Shown piece by piece: positions 1-5,406 of a stretch of DNA of 8,102 nt (its first letter is position 1; the number at the start of each line of letters is the position of its first letter). The notes beneath the pieces were generated by a model that was not told where the DNA came from, did not search any database, and worked only from the letters and a program-made list of their open reading frames with translations. The position numbers were made by a program, and so were the translations under genes. Source of the stretch: CAYOXX01 sp964408025 (GTDB lineage Bacteria > Acidobacteriota > DATKUA01); NCBI GenBank assembly GCA_964408025.1, contig CAYOXX010000117.1, positions 1 to 8,102 of the forward strand, given 5' to 3'.

Positions 1-407
1 CGCGGGAGCCGGGCGAGGCGCGGGTGGCGCTCTCGGCCGACCTGCTCGAGTTCGACAAGCGCCACAACCTCCTGCGGCTGGCCCAGAACGTCGAGGCGCA
101 GGAGGGGGAGATGCTGATCTCCTGCCAGCACCTGCGCTACGACCTGGGGGGCGAGGATCGCCCGCGCCGCGCCTTCGCCCGCGGCGAAGTGGTGGTGACG
201 ATCGGCGCCAAGATGATCTACGGCGACGTCGCCGAGTACTACGTACCCGAGCGGCTGCTGGTGGTGCAGGGCAGCAACGTGCGGCTGGAGGAGAGCGGGC
301 GCCTCGAGGCCAACCACAACAAATTGACTTTCGACATTGCCAATGATACACTTAGATTCGACGCCCGCGCCGATCAATTGCTGAGAACAAGGATCTCCAT
401 TAACTAA
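1..407 (+). CDS. lptA: LptA/OstA-like LPS transport periplasmic protein, 3' part
   Basis: Only the C-terminal 134 residues are visible. The reading frame is open from the left edge (first full codon at base 3) and stops with TAA at 405-407. The GTG at base 24 is not taken as the start, because the frame continues upstream and a signal peptide would be expected. The protein shows the repeating beta-strand pattern of the OstA/LptA fold: one unit ends with a stretch like ISCQHLRYD, and a second runs through VQGSNVRLEESGRLEANHNK and closes with TLRFDA. LptA proteins form the periplasmic bridge that carries lipopolysaccharide from the inner-membrane LptBFGC exporter to LptD in the outer membrane. 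The assignment rests on this pattern and on lptB lying 10 bases downstream. LptC shares the fold but normally sits one gene earlier, so it is the less likely alternative. The last 30 codons contain untypical AT-rich codons (see the promoter at 324-352). Confidence 0.82.
   Translation, partial: REPGEARVALSADLLEFDKRHNLLRLAQNVEAQEGEMLISCQHLRYDLGGEDRPRRAFARGEVVVTIGAKMIYGDVAEYYVPERLLVVQGSNVRLEESGRLEANHNKLTFDIANDTLRFDARADQLLRTRISIN
324..352 (+). promoter_or_regulatory. Candidate sigma-70-type promoter inside the end of lptA
   Basis: TTGACT (324-329, five of six to the -35 consensus) is followed after 17 bases by TACACT (347-352, four of six, with the key T, A and final T kept). The triplet TGA directly before the -10 gives an extended -10. 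It sits in an AT-rich patch of an otherwise GC-rich gene, where codons such as TTG, ACT, ATT, AAT, ACA, CTT and AGA replace the usual GC-ending ones. Transcription would start near 358-360 and leave a leader of about 60 bases before lptB. This is a motif reading only; the host's consensus is unknown. Confidence 0.5.
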
Positions 408-417
408 CCTGAATTGC

Positions 418-1158
418 ATGGACGGCAACGGCAACCACCGTCTCCAGACGGAACGACTTGTCAAGATCTACAGCGGTCGGCGCGTAGTCGACGATATATC
501 CCTCTACGTCGAGCCGGGCGAGATCGTGGGCCTCCTGGGGCCCAACGGCGCCGGCAAGACTACTACCTTCTACATGGTCGTCGGCGAAACCCAGCCCTCG
601 CGGGGCCGCATCTTCCTCGACGGCGATGACATCACCAGGCTGCCCCACTACCAGCGCGCCCGCCAGGGCATCAGCTACCTGCCGCAGGAGCCGAGCGTCT
701 TCCGCAAGCTGACGGTGGAGGAGAACCTGCTCTGCATCCTGCAGACGCTCAACATCGGCGCCGCCCAGCGCCGCGAGCGCCTGCGCGAGCTGCTCATCGA
801 GCTGGGGATAATCCACCTGGCCAAGAGCCGCGCCTACACCCTCAGCGGCGGCGAACGCCGGCGCGCCGAGATCGCCCGCTGCCTCGTCATCTCGCCCTCC
901 TTTATCCTGCTCGACGAGCCGTTCGCCGGCATCGATCCGATCGCCGTGGCCGACATCCAGAAGACGATCAGGCAGCTGCGGGACAAGGGTATCGGCATCC
1001 TGATCACCGACCACAACGTCCGCGAGACCTTCCAGATCACCAACCGCGCCTACATCATCAACGAGGGCAGGATCCTGCGCTCCGGCACGCCCGCCGAGCT
1101 GGGGTCCGACAGGCAGGTGCGGCAGGTCTTCCTGGGCGAGGATTTCCGCATGCTATAG
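418..1158 (+). CDS. lptB: LPS export ABC transporter ATP-binding protein LptB
   Basis: A 246-residue ABC ATPase, close to the usual length of about 240, that powers LPS extraction from the inner membrane as part of LptB2FGC in the cytoplasm. Visible motifs in order are Walker A GPNGAGKT (41-48), Q-loop Gln90 in YLPQEPSVF, signature LSGGE (142-146), Walker B ILLDEP (163-168) and the switch His199 in ITDHNV. The sequence after Walker B, FAGIDPIAVADIQ, is characteristic of LptB rather than of amino-acid transporters of the LivG type. The ATG at 418 is chosen because it is the only suitable start before the conserved ERLVKIYSGRRVV segment; it gives about nine residues more at the N-terminus than E. 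coli LptB. There is no clear Shine-Dalgarno sequence just before it. It lies 10 bases after lptA and 9 bases before rpoN. All catalytic residues are present, so it should be active. Confidence 0.96.
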   Translation: MDGNGNHRLQTERLVKIYSGRRVVDDISLYVEPGEIVGLLGPNGAGKTTTFYMVVGETQPSRGRIFLDGDDITRLPHYQRARQGISYLPQEPSVFRKLTVEENLLCILQTLNIGAAQRRERLRELLIELGIIHLAKSRAYTLSGGERRRAEIARCLVISPSFILLDEPFAGIDPIAVADIQKTIRQLRDKGIGILITDHNVRETFQITNRAYIINEGRILRSGTPAELGSDRQVRQVFLGEDFRML

Positions 1159-1167
1159 GCCGGGCAG

Positions 1168-2604
1168 ATGAACATCCGACAACAGCTGAACATGCGCCTG
1201 AGCCAGACCCTGGTGATGACCCAGAGCCTGCAGCAGGCCATCAAGCTGCTGCAGCTCAACAAGATGGAGCTGGAGCGGCTGATCCAGAGCGAGCTGGAGG
1301 AAAACCCGGTGCTCGAGGAAGAGGCAGTCGAGACGGCGCCGTCGCAGCAGGAGCTCACCGACGCGGCGCGCGCCGAGACCACCAACGAGGTCGACGCCGG
1401 CCCCGAGGCGGTGTCGGCGCTGGAGGAGATCGACCAGGACTACTTCTTCGCCGACTACATCGAGTACCAGCACGAGCGCACGGTGCGGGAGCGGGTCGAG
1501 CTGCCGCACTTCGAGGCCACCCTGGCCCGCCCGCCCAGCCTCAGCCAGCACCTGACCTGGCAGCTGCACCTCAGCACCTCCGACGACCGCACGCTCGCCA
1601 TCGGCGAGGCGATCATCGGCAACCTGAACGCCGACGGCTTCCTGCGAGCCACCGTGTCCGAGATTGCCGAGATAGCCGAGGCGACCGAAGAGGAGGTCGA
1701 AGCGGTGCTGCTGATGGTGCGGCAGTTTGACCCGACCGGCGTGGCGGCGCGCGACCTGCGCGAGTGCCTGCTGATCCAGCTCGAGCACCTCGACCCGCCC
1801 GGCGGCCTGCCGCAGCGCATAGTGGCCGACTTCCTGAGCTACCTCGAGCGGAGGGCCTACGAGGAGCTGGCCGCGGAGCTCGGCTGCTCGCTCAAGGAGG
1901 TCCAGGCGGCGCTGGAGGTGATCCGCACGCTCGACCCCAAGCCGGGCAGCAAGTACAACGCCGTGGCCAACATCCAGATCGAGCCCGACGTCTTCATCGT
2001 CCGCGACGGCGACGACTACCACATCCTGCTCAACGAGGACCGGCTGCCGAAGCTGCGCATCAGCCGCCGCTACCAGCGGCTGCTGATGCGCAGCTCCGGC
2101 GCCGCGGAGGAGACCCGCAACTTCGTGCGCGAGCGCATCAACAGCGCCAAGTGGCTGCTCAAGAGCTTCGTGCAGCGGCAGCGGACCATCTACAAGGTGG
2201 TCGAGAGCATAATCGAGCGGCAGCGCGACTTCCTCGACCACGGCATCGAGCACCTCAAGCCGATGATCCTCAGCGACGTCGCCTACGACATCGGCATGCA
2301 CGAGAGTACCGTAAGCCGCGTCGTCGCCAACAAGTACGCCCACACCCCTCGCGGGATGCTCGAGCTGAAATTCTTCTTCAGCACCGGGATCCGCTCCGCC
2401 GACGGCAACGACGTCTCCAGCCTGGCGGTCAAGCGCAGGATCAGGCAGATAGTCGAGGAGGAGGACGCGCACAGGCCGCTGAGCGACAGCAAGATCATGG
2501 CGACGCTCAACCGCGATGGTCTCAGGATCGCGCGCCGCACCGTGGCCAAGTACCGCGAGGAGATGCGTATCCCTCCGTCGAAGATGCGCAGATCGGTCTT
2601 CTAG
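1168..2604 (+). CDS. rpoN: RNA polymerase sigma-54 factor RpoN
   Basis: A 478-residue sigma-54 factor, the normal full length. Region I at the N-terminus (about 1-50) has the Gln/Leu-rich pattern LVMTQSLQQAIKLLQL needed for response to AAA+ activators. An acidic, variable region II follows (about 50-110). The core-binding region covers roughly 115-310, and a helix-turn-helix around 368-388 contains MHESTVSRVVANKY. The RpoN box ARRTVAKYRE (455-464), which contacts the -24 element, is perfect. Sigma-54 directs core polymerase to -24/-12 promoters that stay closed until an ATP-driven enhancer-binding protein acts. It typically controls nitrogen use, motility or envelope functions. The ATG at 1168 begins the canonical MNIRQQLNMRLSQTL; its ribosome site is weak, consistent with coupling to lptB 9 bases upstream. 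No enhancer-binding protein gene is in the window. A GC hairpin begins right after its TAG stop. Confidence 0.98.
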   Translation: MNIRQQLNMRLSQTLVMTQSLQQAIKLLQLNKMELERLIQSELEENPVLEEEAVETAPSQQELTDAARAETTNEVDAGPEAVSALEEIDQDYFFADYIEYQHERTVRERVELPHFEATLARPPSLSQHLTWQLHLSTSDDRTLAIGEAIIGNLNADGFLRATVSEIAEIAEATEEEVEAVLLMVRQFDPTGVAARDLRECLLIQLEHLDPPGGLPQRIVADFLSYLERRAYEELAAELGCSLKEVQAALEVIRTLDPKPGSKYNAVANIQIEPDVFIVRDGDDYHILLNEDRLPKLRISRRYQRLLMRSSGAAEETRNFVRERINSAKWLLKSFVQRQRTIYKVVESIIERQRDFLDHGIEHLKPMILSDVAYDIGMHESTVSRVVANKYAHTPRGMLELKFFFSTGIRSADGNDVSSLAVKRRIRQIVEEEDAHRPLSDSKIMATLNRDGLRIARRTVAKYREEMRIPPSKMRRSVF

Positions 2605-2623
2605 CCCCGGCCCGCGGCTGGGG
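2605..2623 (+). other. GC-rich hairpin directly after the rpoN stop codon
   Basis: Bases 2605-2612 pair with 2616-2623 (eight pairs, one of them G-U) around a three-base loop. The stem starts at the first base after the rpoN TAG and ends three bases before the ribosome site of the next gene. No run of T follows, so it is not a standard intrinsic terminator. It could act as a 3'-end block to exonucleases or tune expression of the hibernation factor against rpoN. In such GC-rich DNA a chance origin is possible. Confidence 0.45.
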
Positions 2624-2626
2624 TCG

Positions 2627-2634
2627 AAAGGAGG
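2627..2634 (+). promoter_or_regulatory. Strong Shine-Dalgarno site that fixes the hpf start
   Basis: AAAGGAGG at 2627-2634 lies four bases before the ATG at 2639. It is one of the best ribosome sites in the window. The frame is open upstream into rpoN, so this site is what decides the start of the hibernation factor. A strong own site fits a protein needed in large amounts. Confidence 0.85.
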
Positions 2635-2638
2635 CAAG

Positions 2639-3193
2639 ATGGAAATAGTGGTTTCCGGAAAGGGGATCGAGATCACGCCCGCCCTGCGGTCCTACACCGA
2701 GAGCAAGCTCAACAAGCTGACCCGTGTCTTCAACTCCGTGATGGACGCGCACGTGACGCTGAGCGTGCAGAAGTACCTCCAGATCGCCGACGTGACGGTC
2801 AAGACCCGCAACGGCGGCTTCACCGCCCGGGCGCAGACCACCGACATGTACGCCTCGATCAACGAGGCGATCGACAACCTGGTCAAGCAGGCCCGGCGCG
2901 CAGGCAAGCGGATCAAGAGCCACAAGGGCCACGGTCGCCCGACGCGCGCCGAGGGCTGGGAGGAGGCCGCGCCGGAAGCCGAGCCGGAGCCGCCGACCGG
3001 GGGCGGGGGCAAGGGCCAGCCGCGGCTGCAGCGGGAGCGCATGCGGGCCAAGCCGCTGAGCCTCGAGGAGGCGATGCTGCAGCTCCGCGGTTCCGACACC
3101 GGCTTCCTCTTTTTCCGCAACGCCGCGACCTCCGAACTCAACGTCGTCTACCGCCGCAAAGACGGCGGGTGCGCGCTGATCGAGCCGCAGTAG
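2639..3193 (+). CDS. hpf: Long-form ribosome hibernation promoting factor
   Basis: A protein of 184 residues. The N-terminal S30AE domain (about 1-98) begins MEIVVSGKGIEITPALRSY and contains the conserved ending SINEAIDNLVKQ, and a basic stretch KRIKSHKGH follows. It binds the 30S decoding centre and blocks mRNA and tRNA. A Pro/Glu/Gly-rich linker (about 103-136) leads to a C-terminal domain (about 137-182) with KPLSLEEAMLQL and GFLFFRNAATSELNVVYRR. This is the dimerisation module of long HPF proteins, which on its own can join two ribosomes into 100S particles. Gammaproteobacterial rpoN operons carry the short form instead. The ATG at 2639 is chosen because of the ribosome site just before it and because it begins the conserved domain; upstream in-frame codons would overlap rpoN and encode low-complexity sequence. 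In E. coli the equivalent gene also follows rpoN, which links stress signalling with translation shutdown. Confidence 0.95.
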   Translation: MEIVVSGKGIEITPALRSYTESKLNKLTRVFNSVMDAHVTLSVQKYLQIADVTVKTRNGGFTARAQTTDMYASINEAIDNLVKQARRAGKRIKSHKGHGRPTRAEGWEEAAPEAEPEPPTGGGGKGQPRLQRERMRAKPLSLEEAMLQLRGSDTGFLFFRNAATSELNVVYRRKDGGCALIEPQ

Positions 3194-3213
3194 ACGGCAG
3201 CGACGGCCCGCCG

Positions 3214-3672
3214 ATGGAGATCTCCAGGCAGCTGCAACCCGCCGCGGTGGAGCTATCCCTCAGGGGTCGGTCCGTGGAGGAGGTGCTCAGGGAGCTGGCG
3301 GCGCTGATCGCCAGCGCCGACGGCGGCCTCGACGCCGACGCCCTCCTGGACGGACTGCTGCGACGCGAGCGGCTGCTGAGCACCGCCATGGGCAGCGGCA
3401 TAGCCTTCCCCCACTGCACCTCGGACCGCCTGGACGCCCCCGGCTTCGCCCTCGGGATCAGCCGCAAAGGTATCGCGGCCGACTCGCCGGACGGCGGGCC
3501 GGTGCACATCTTCTTTGCCGTCATCTCCCCGGTCCGCAATCCCGACGCCCACCTCGATGCGCTGGCGGCCGCCTCGAGGGTGTTCACCCAGTCCGAGGTG
3601 CGTAGTAATCTGATGGCGGCCGAGTCGGCCGACGCAGCCATAGCGGCGATCGCCGCCGCGGAGGAGCGGTAG
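3214..3672 (+). CDS. ptsN: PtsN-type nitrogen-regulatory PTS EIIA
   Basis: A 152-residue EIIA of the fructose/nitrogen family, the usual length for PtsN. The start of the mature fold, MEISRQLQPAAVELSLRGRS, matches the typical PtsN beginning, which supports the ATG at 3214. A GTG at 3169 would add 15 unlike residues and overlap hpf. The phosphorylatable histidine is His67 in GSGIAFPHC, and the helix HLDALAAASRVF (113-124) is also family-typical. Cys68 stands where Gly is common. PtsN-type proteins carry no transport function; they regulate potassium transport, envelope stress or carbon-nitrogen balance through their phosphorylation state. No PtsP (GAF-containing EI) is present, so phosphate would come from the HPr and EI encoded downstream. 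There is no good ribosome site, so it probably relies on translation of hpf 20 bases upstream. The stop is two bases before hprK. Confidence 0.92.
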   Translation: MEISRQLQPAAVELSLRGRSVEEVLRELAALIASADGGLDADALLDGLLRRERLLSTAMGSGIAFPHCTSDRLDAPGFALGISRKGIAADSPDGGPVHIFFAVISPVRNPDAHLDALAAASRVFTQSEVRSNLMAAESADAAIAAIAAAEER

Positions 3673-3674
3673 CG

Positions 3675-4682
3675 ATGGACGAGCAAAACGGCGGGCGACA
3701 CTCGATCACCGTGCAGCAGCTCTTCGAGTCCAACAGGAAGCGCCTGCGCATGAAGCTGGCCGCCGGCGCCGAGGGCCTGCAGCGCGAGATCAGCAACGCC
3801 CGAGTGCAGAAGACCGGCCTGGCCCTGGCGAACTTCTTCGAGTGCTGCAGCCGCGAGCGGGTGCAGATCCTGGGGCGCACCGAGATTCGCTACCTCGAGC
3901 AGCTCGAGGAGGGCGAGCGGGAGCGGATACTGGAGAAGCTTTTCGGCTGCGAGCTGGCCTGCTTCCTGATCGCCGCCGGGGGCACCGCTCCGGACTACCT
4001 GCGCAGGGCGGCGGACGCCTCCGGCACGCCGCTGCTCACCACGGCGATGGAGAGCGTGAGCGCCATCGACCTGATCACCCACTTCCTCGACCTGCAGCTG
4101 GCGCCGCGCACCACGATCCACGGCAACCTGCTCGACATATTCGGCCTCGGCGTGCTGCTGATCGGCGAGAGCGGAGTCGGCAAGAGCGAGTGCGCCCTCG
4201 AGCTGGTGGCACGCGGCCACCGTCTGGTGGCCGACGACGTGCTGGAGATCATGCTGGTGGAGAACGAAGTGCTGCTGGGGAGCTGCCCGGAAAAGGTGCG
4301 CTACCTGATGGAGCTGCGGGGCATCGGGGTGATCGACATCAAGGCCCTGTTCGGGGTGGGCAGCGTGCGCGAAAGCAAGAAGATCGAGTTGGTGATCAAG
4401 CTCGAGCACTGGCGCCAGGAGGTCGAGTACTCCCGCCTGGGAGTCAGGGAAAAGACCTACGCCTTCTTGGGGATCGATTTGCCGTATGTTATCATGCCGG
4501 TCGCCCCGGGGCGCAACCTCAGCATCCTGGTGGAGGTGGCGGCCCGCAACCAGCTGATGAAACTCAAAGGCGTGCACGTGGCCAGGCGCGTCACCCGGCG
4601 GCTGGACCGGGAGCTGCGGCGCCCGGCACCCCCGCCCAGCCTGAAGGAGGAATCCAAGGGCGGCGTCGGGCTCTTCGAGTAG
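3675..4682 (+). CDS. hprK: Bifunctional HPr kinase/phosphorylase
   Basis: A 335-residue HprK, slightly above the family's usual 310-330. The N-terminal domain (about 10-140) has the fold seen before the kinase core, with typical segments ITVQQLF and GTPLLTT. The catalytic core starts with RTTIHGNLLDIFGLG, including the essential His149. It continues with Walker A GESGVGKS (164-171), the acidic pair Asp187-Asp188 in RLVADD, the HprK signature LMELRGIGVIDI (211-222) and MPVAPGRN (274-281). The enzyme phosphorylates Ser46 of HPr with ATP or pyrophosphate and reverses this by phosphorolysis. All of these residues are intact, and the encoded HPr has Ser46, so the pair should work. The start ATG at 3675 has GGAGGAG at 3660-3666, eight bases before it. 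The last 20 residues (KEESKGG and beyond) are variable. In Gram-negative bacteria HprK mostly controls a regulatory PTS rather than CcpA-type repression. Confidence 0.97.
   Translation: MDEQNGGRHSITVQQLFESNRKRLRMKLAAGAEGLQREISNARVQKTGLALANFFECCSRERVQILGRTEIRYLEQLEEGERERILEKLFGCELACFLIAAGGTAPDYLRRAADASGTPLLTTAMESVSAIDLITHFLDLQLAPRTTIHGNLLDIFGLGVLLIGESGVGKSECALELVARGHRLVADDVLEIMLVENEVLLGSCPEKVRYLMELRGIGVIDIKALFGVGSVRESKKIELVIKLEHWRQEVEYSRLGVREKTYAFLGIDLPYVIMPVAPGRNLSILVEVAARNQLMKLKGVHVARRVTRRLDRELRRPAPPPSLKEESKGGVGLFE
4467..4495 (+). promoter_or_regulatory. Candidate extended -10 promoter inside the end of hprK
   Basis: TATCAT (4490-4495, five of six to TATAAT) is preceded directly by TGT, an extended -10, and by TTGGGG (4467-4472, three of six) at a spacing of exactly 17. 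The local codons (TTG, GAT, TTG, TAT, GTT) are untypical of hprK, which normally uses CTG, GAC, TAC and GTC or GTG. The start point would be near 4502, about 200 bases before the mannose-type EIIA. It could give the EIIA-HPr-EI genes their own transcript. A weak sigma-54-like arrangement (TGG at 4468-4470, TTTGC ending at 4482) overlaps it. Confidence 0.4.
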
Positions 4683-4696
4683 CGCCGGGCCGGCGC
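4682..4696 (+). other. Perfect GC hairpin at the hprK stop codon
   Basis: GCGCCG (4682-4687) and CGGCGC (4691-4696) form a perfect six-pair stem with a three-base loop. The first base is the last base of the hprK TAG. No T-run follows, so it is not a standard terminator. It ends ten bases before the EIIA start and just before the likely ribosome site (4698-4704), where it could affect initiation or transcript processing. Short GC palindromes are common by chance in such DNA. Confidence 0.4.
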
Positions 4697-4706
4697 AGGC
4701 GGAGCG

Positions 4707-5129
4707 ATGTTCAAAGTTCTGGTAGTCAGCCACGGCCTGCTGGCCTCGGAGCTGGTAAAGGCCGCGGAGACGATCATCGGCGAGCCGGTGCGGGTGAAGC
4801 CGGTTTCCATCGGCTGGAATCAAGACGTAGACGAGGCGCGGCAGACGATCCAGGACGCCCTCGACGAGGCGGACGGCGGCGGCGGGGCCATCATCCTCAC
4901 GGACATGTTCGGCGGCACCCCCACCAACATCAGCCTCACCTTCCTGGACGAGGGGAAGGTCGAGGTGATCACGGGGGTCAACCTGCCGATGCTGATAAAG
5001 CTTGCGACGCTGCAGAACGAGGGCAAGGGGCTGGGCGAGGCGGCGACGCTGACCAGGGACAGGGGCAAGCAGTCGATCTTCGTCGCCAGCGAGATACTGA
5101 CCGGCGAAAAGACGCCCGGCGAAAAATGA
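4707..5129 (+). CDS. Stand-alone mannose-family PTS EIIA
   Basis: A 140-residue cytoplasmic EIIA of the mannose/sorbose family, containing only the IIA domain. E. coli ManX by comparison is a IIA-IIB fusion of about 320 residues. The phosphorylated His9 lies in VVSHGLLASEL, and the conserved Asp66 with the loop TDMFGGTPTNISL (65-77) supports the active site. The segment VITGVNLPMLIKL is also family-typical. DhaM proteins share the fold but lack this FGGTPTN loop, so that alternative is unlikely. It would accept phosphate from His15 of HPr. Because no IIB, IIC or IID gene follows, it is more likely a phosphorylation sensor than part of a sugar transporter. The start ATG at 4707 has GGCGGAG at 4698-4704, rather close. 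Its TGA stop overlaps the HPr start in an ATGA. In many deltaproteobacterial loci rapZ lies just upstream; here it is absent. Confidence 0.93.
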   Translation: MFKVLVVSHGLLASELVKAAETIIGEPVRVKPVSIGWNQDVDEARQTIQDALDEADGGGGAIILTDMFGGTPTNISLTFLDEGKVEVITGVNLPMLIKLATLQNEGKGLGEAATLTRDRGKQSIFVASEILTGEKTPGEK

Positions 5130-5395
5130 CCGAGGGCACCATCGAGATCACCAACAGGAGGGGCCTGCACGCGCGCGCCGCCTCCAAGTTCGTGCAGCTG
5201 GCCAGCAACTTCTCGTCGTCGATCAGGCTCAGCAAAGGCGAGGTGACCGTGGACGGCAAGAGCATCCTGGGCATCCTGCTGCTGCAGGCGGCCAAGGGGA
5301 CCACGCTGACGCTGGCGGTCGAGGGCGGGGACGAAGAGGAGGCCTACCAGCAGCTGGCCGAGATAATCAGCAACCGATTCGGCGAGAAGAAGTAA
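5126..5395 (+). CDS. ptsH: Phosphocarrier protein HPr
   Basis: An 89-residue HPr. The active-site motif NRRGLHARAAS holds His15, which is phosphorylated by EI with phosphate from PEP. The second motif TVDGKSILGILLLQA holds Ser46, the HprK target, so both control sites are kept. The end EEAYQQLAEII is typical of the last helix. The start is the ATG at 5126-5128, overlapping the TGA of the EIIA gene (5127-5129). This gives the expected N-terminus MTEGTIEITNRRGLHA and predicts translational coupling. No good ribosome site precedes it, which fits coupling. The same frame happens to stay open far upstream through hprK and the EIIA gene, so automatic callers may extend this gene wrongly to about 3842. 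Phospho-Ser HPr is a poor EI substrate in known systems, so HprK would throttle the whole relay. Confidence 0.97.
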   Translation: MTEGTIEITNRRGLHARAASKFVQLASNFSSSIRLSKGEVTVDGKSILGILLLQAAKGTTLTLAVEGGDEEEAYQQLAEIISNRFGEKK

Positions 5396-5406
5396 GCGAC
5401 TGGCGT

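Noticed and set aside
458..498. TTGTCA resembling a -35 element early in lptB with an AT-rich GATATATCC downstream
   Set aside because: No -10-like hexamer lies at 15-19 bases; the AT-rich stretch is about 29 bases away.
1764..2648. Second + strand frame within rpoN (294 codons)
   Set aside because: Ala/Arg/Pro-rich out-of-frame translation without any domain.
1153..2676. 507-codon open frame on the minus strand opposite rpoN
   Set aside because: Its product is rich in Leu, Val, Asp, His and Gln in the way of antisense frames to GC-rich genes, shows no recognisable domain, and lies fully opposite a perfect RpoN.
3583..3611. TTCACC and TAGTAATCT near the end of ptsN as a possible promoter for hprK
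   Set aside because: Hexamer matches are weak and the spacing does not fit both elements together.
3138..4823. 561-codon open frame on the minus strand opposite ptsN and hprK
   Set aside because: Codon-bias shadow; it covers two well-recognised genes and has no domain of its own.
3842..5125. Long + strand frame running through hprK and the EIIA gene into HPr, suggesting a 517-residue fusion
   Set aside because: The part before 5126 is Arg/Gly/Pro-rich out-of-frame translation of known genes. HPr has its normal length from the ATG at 5126.
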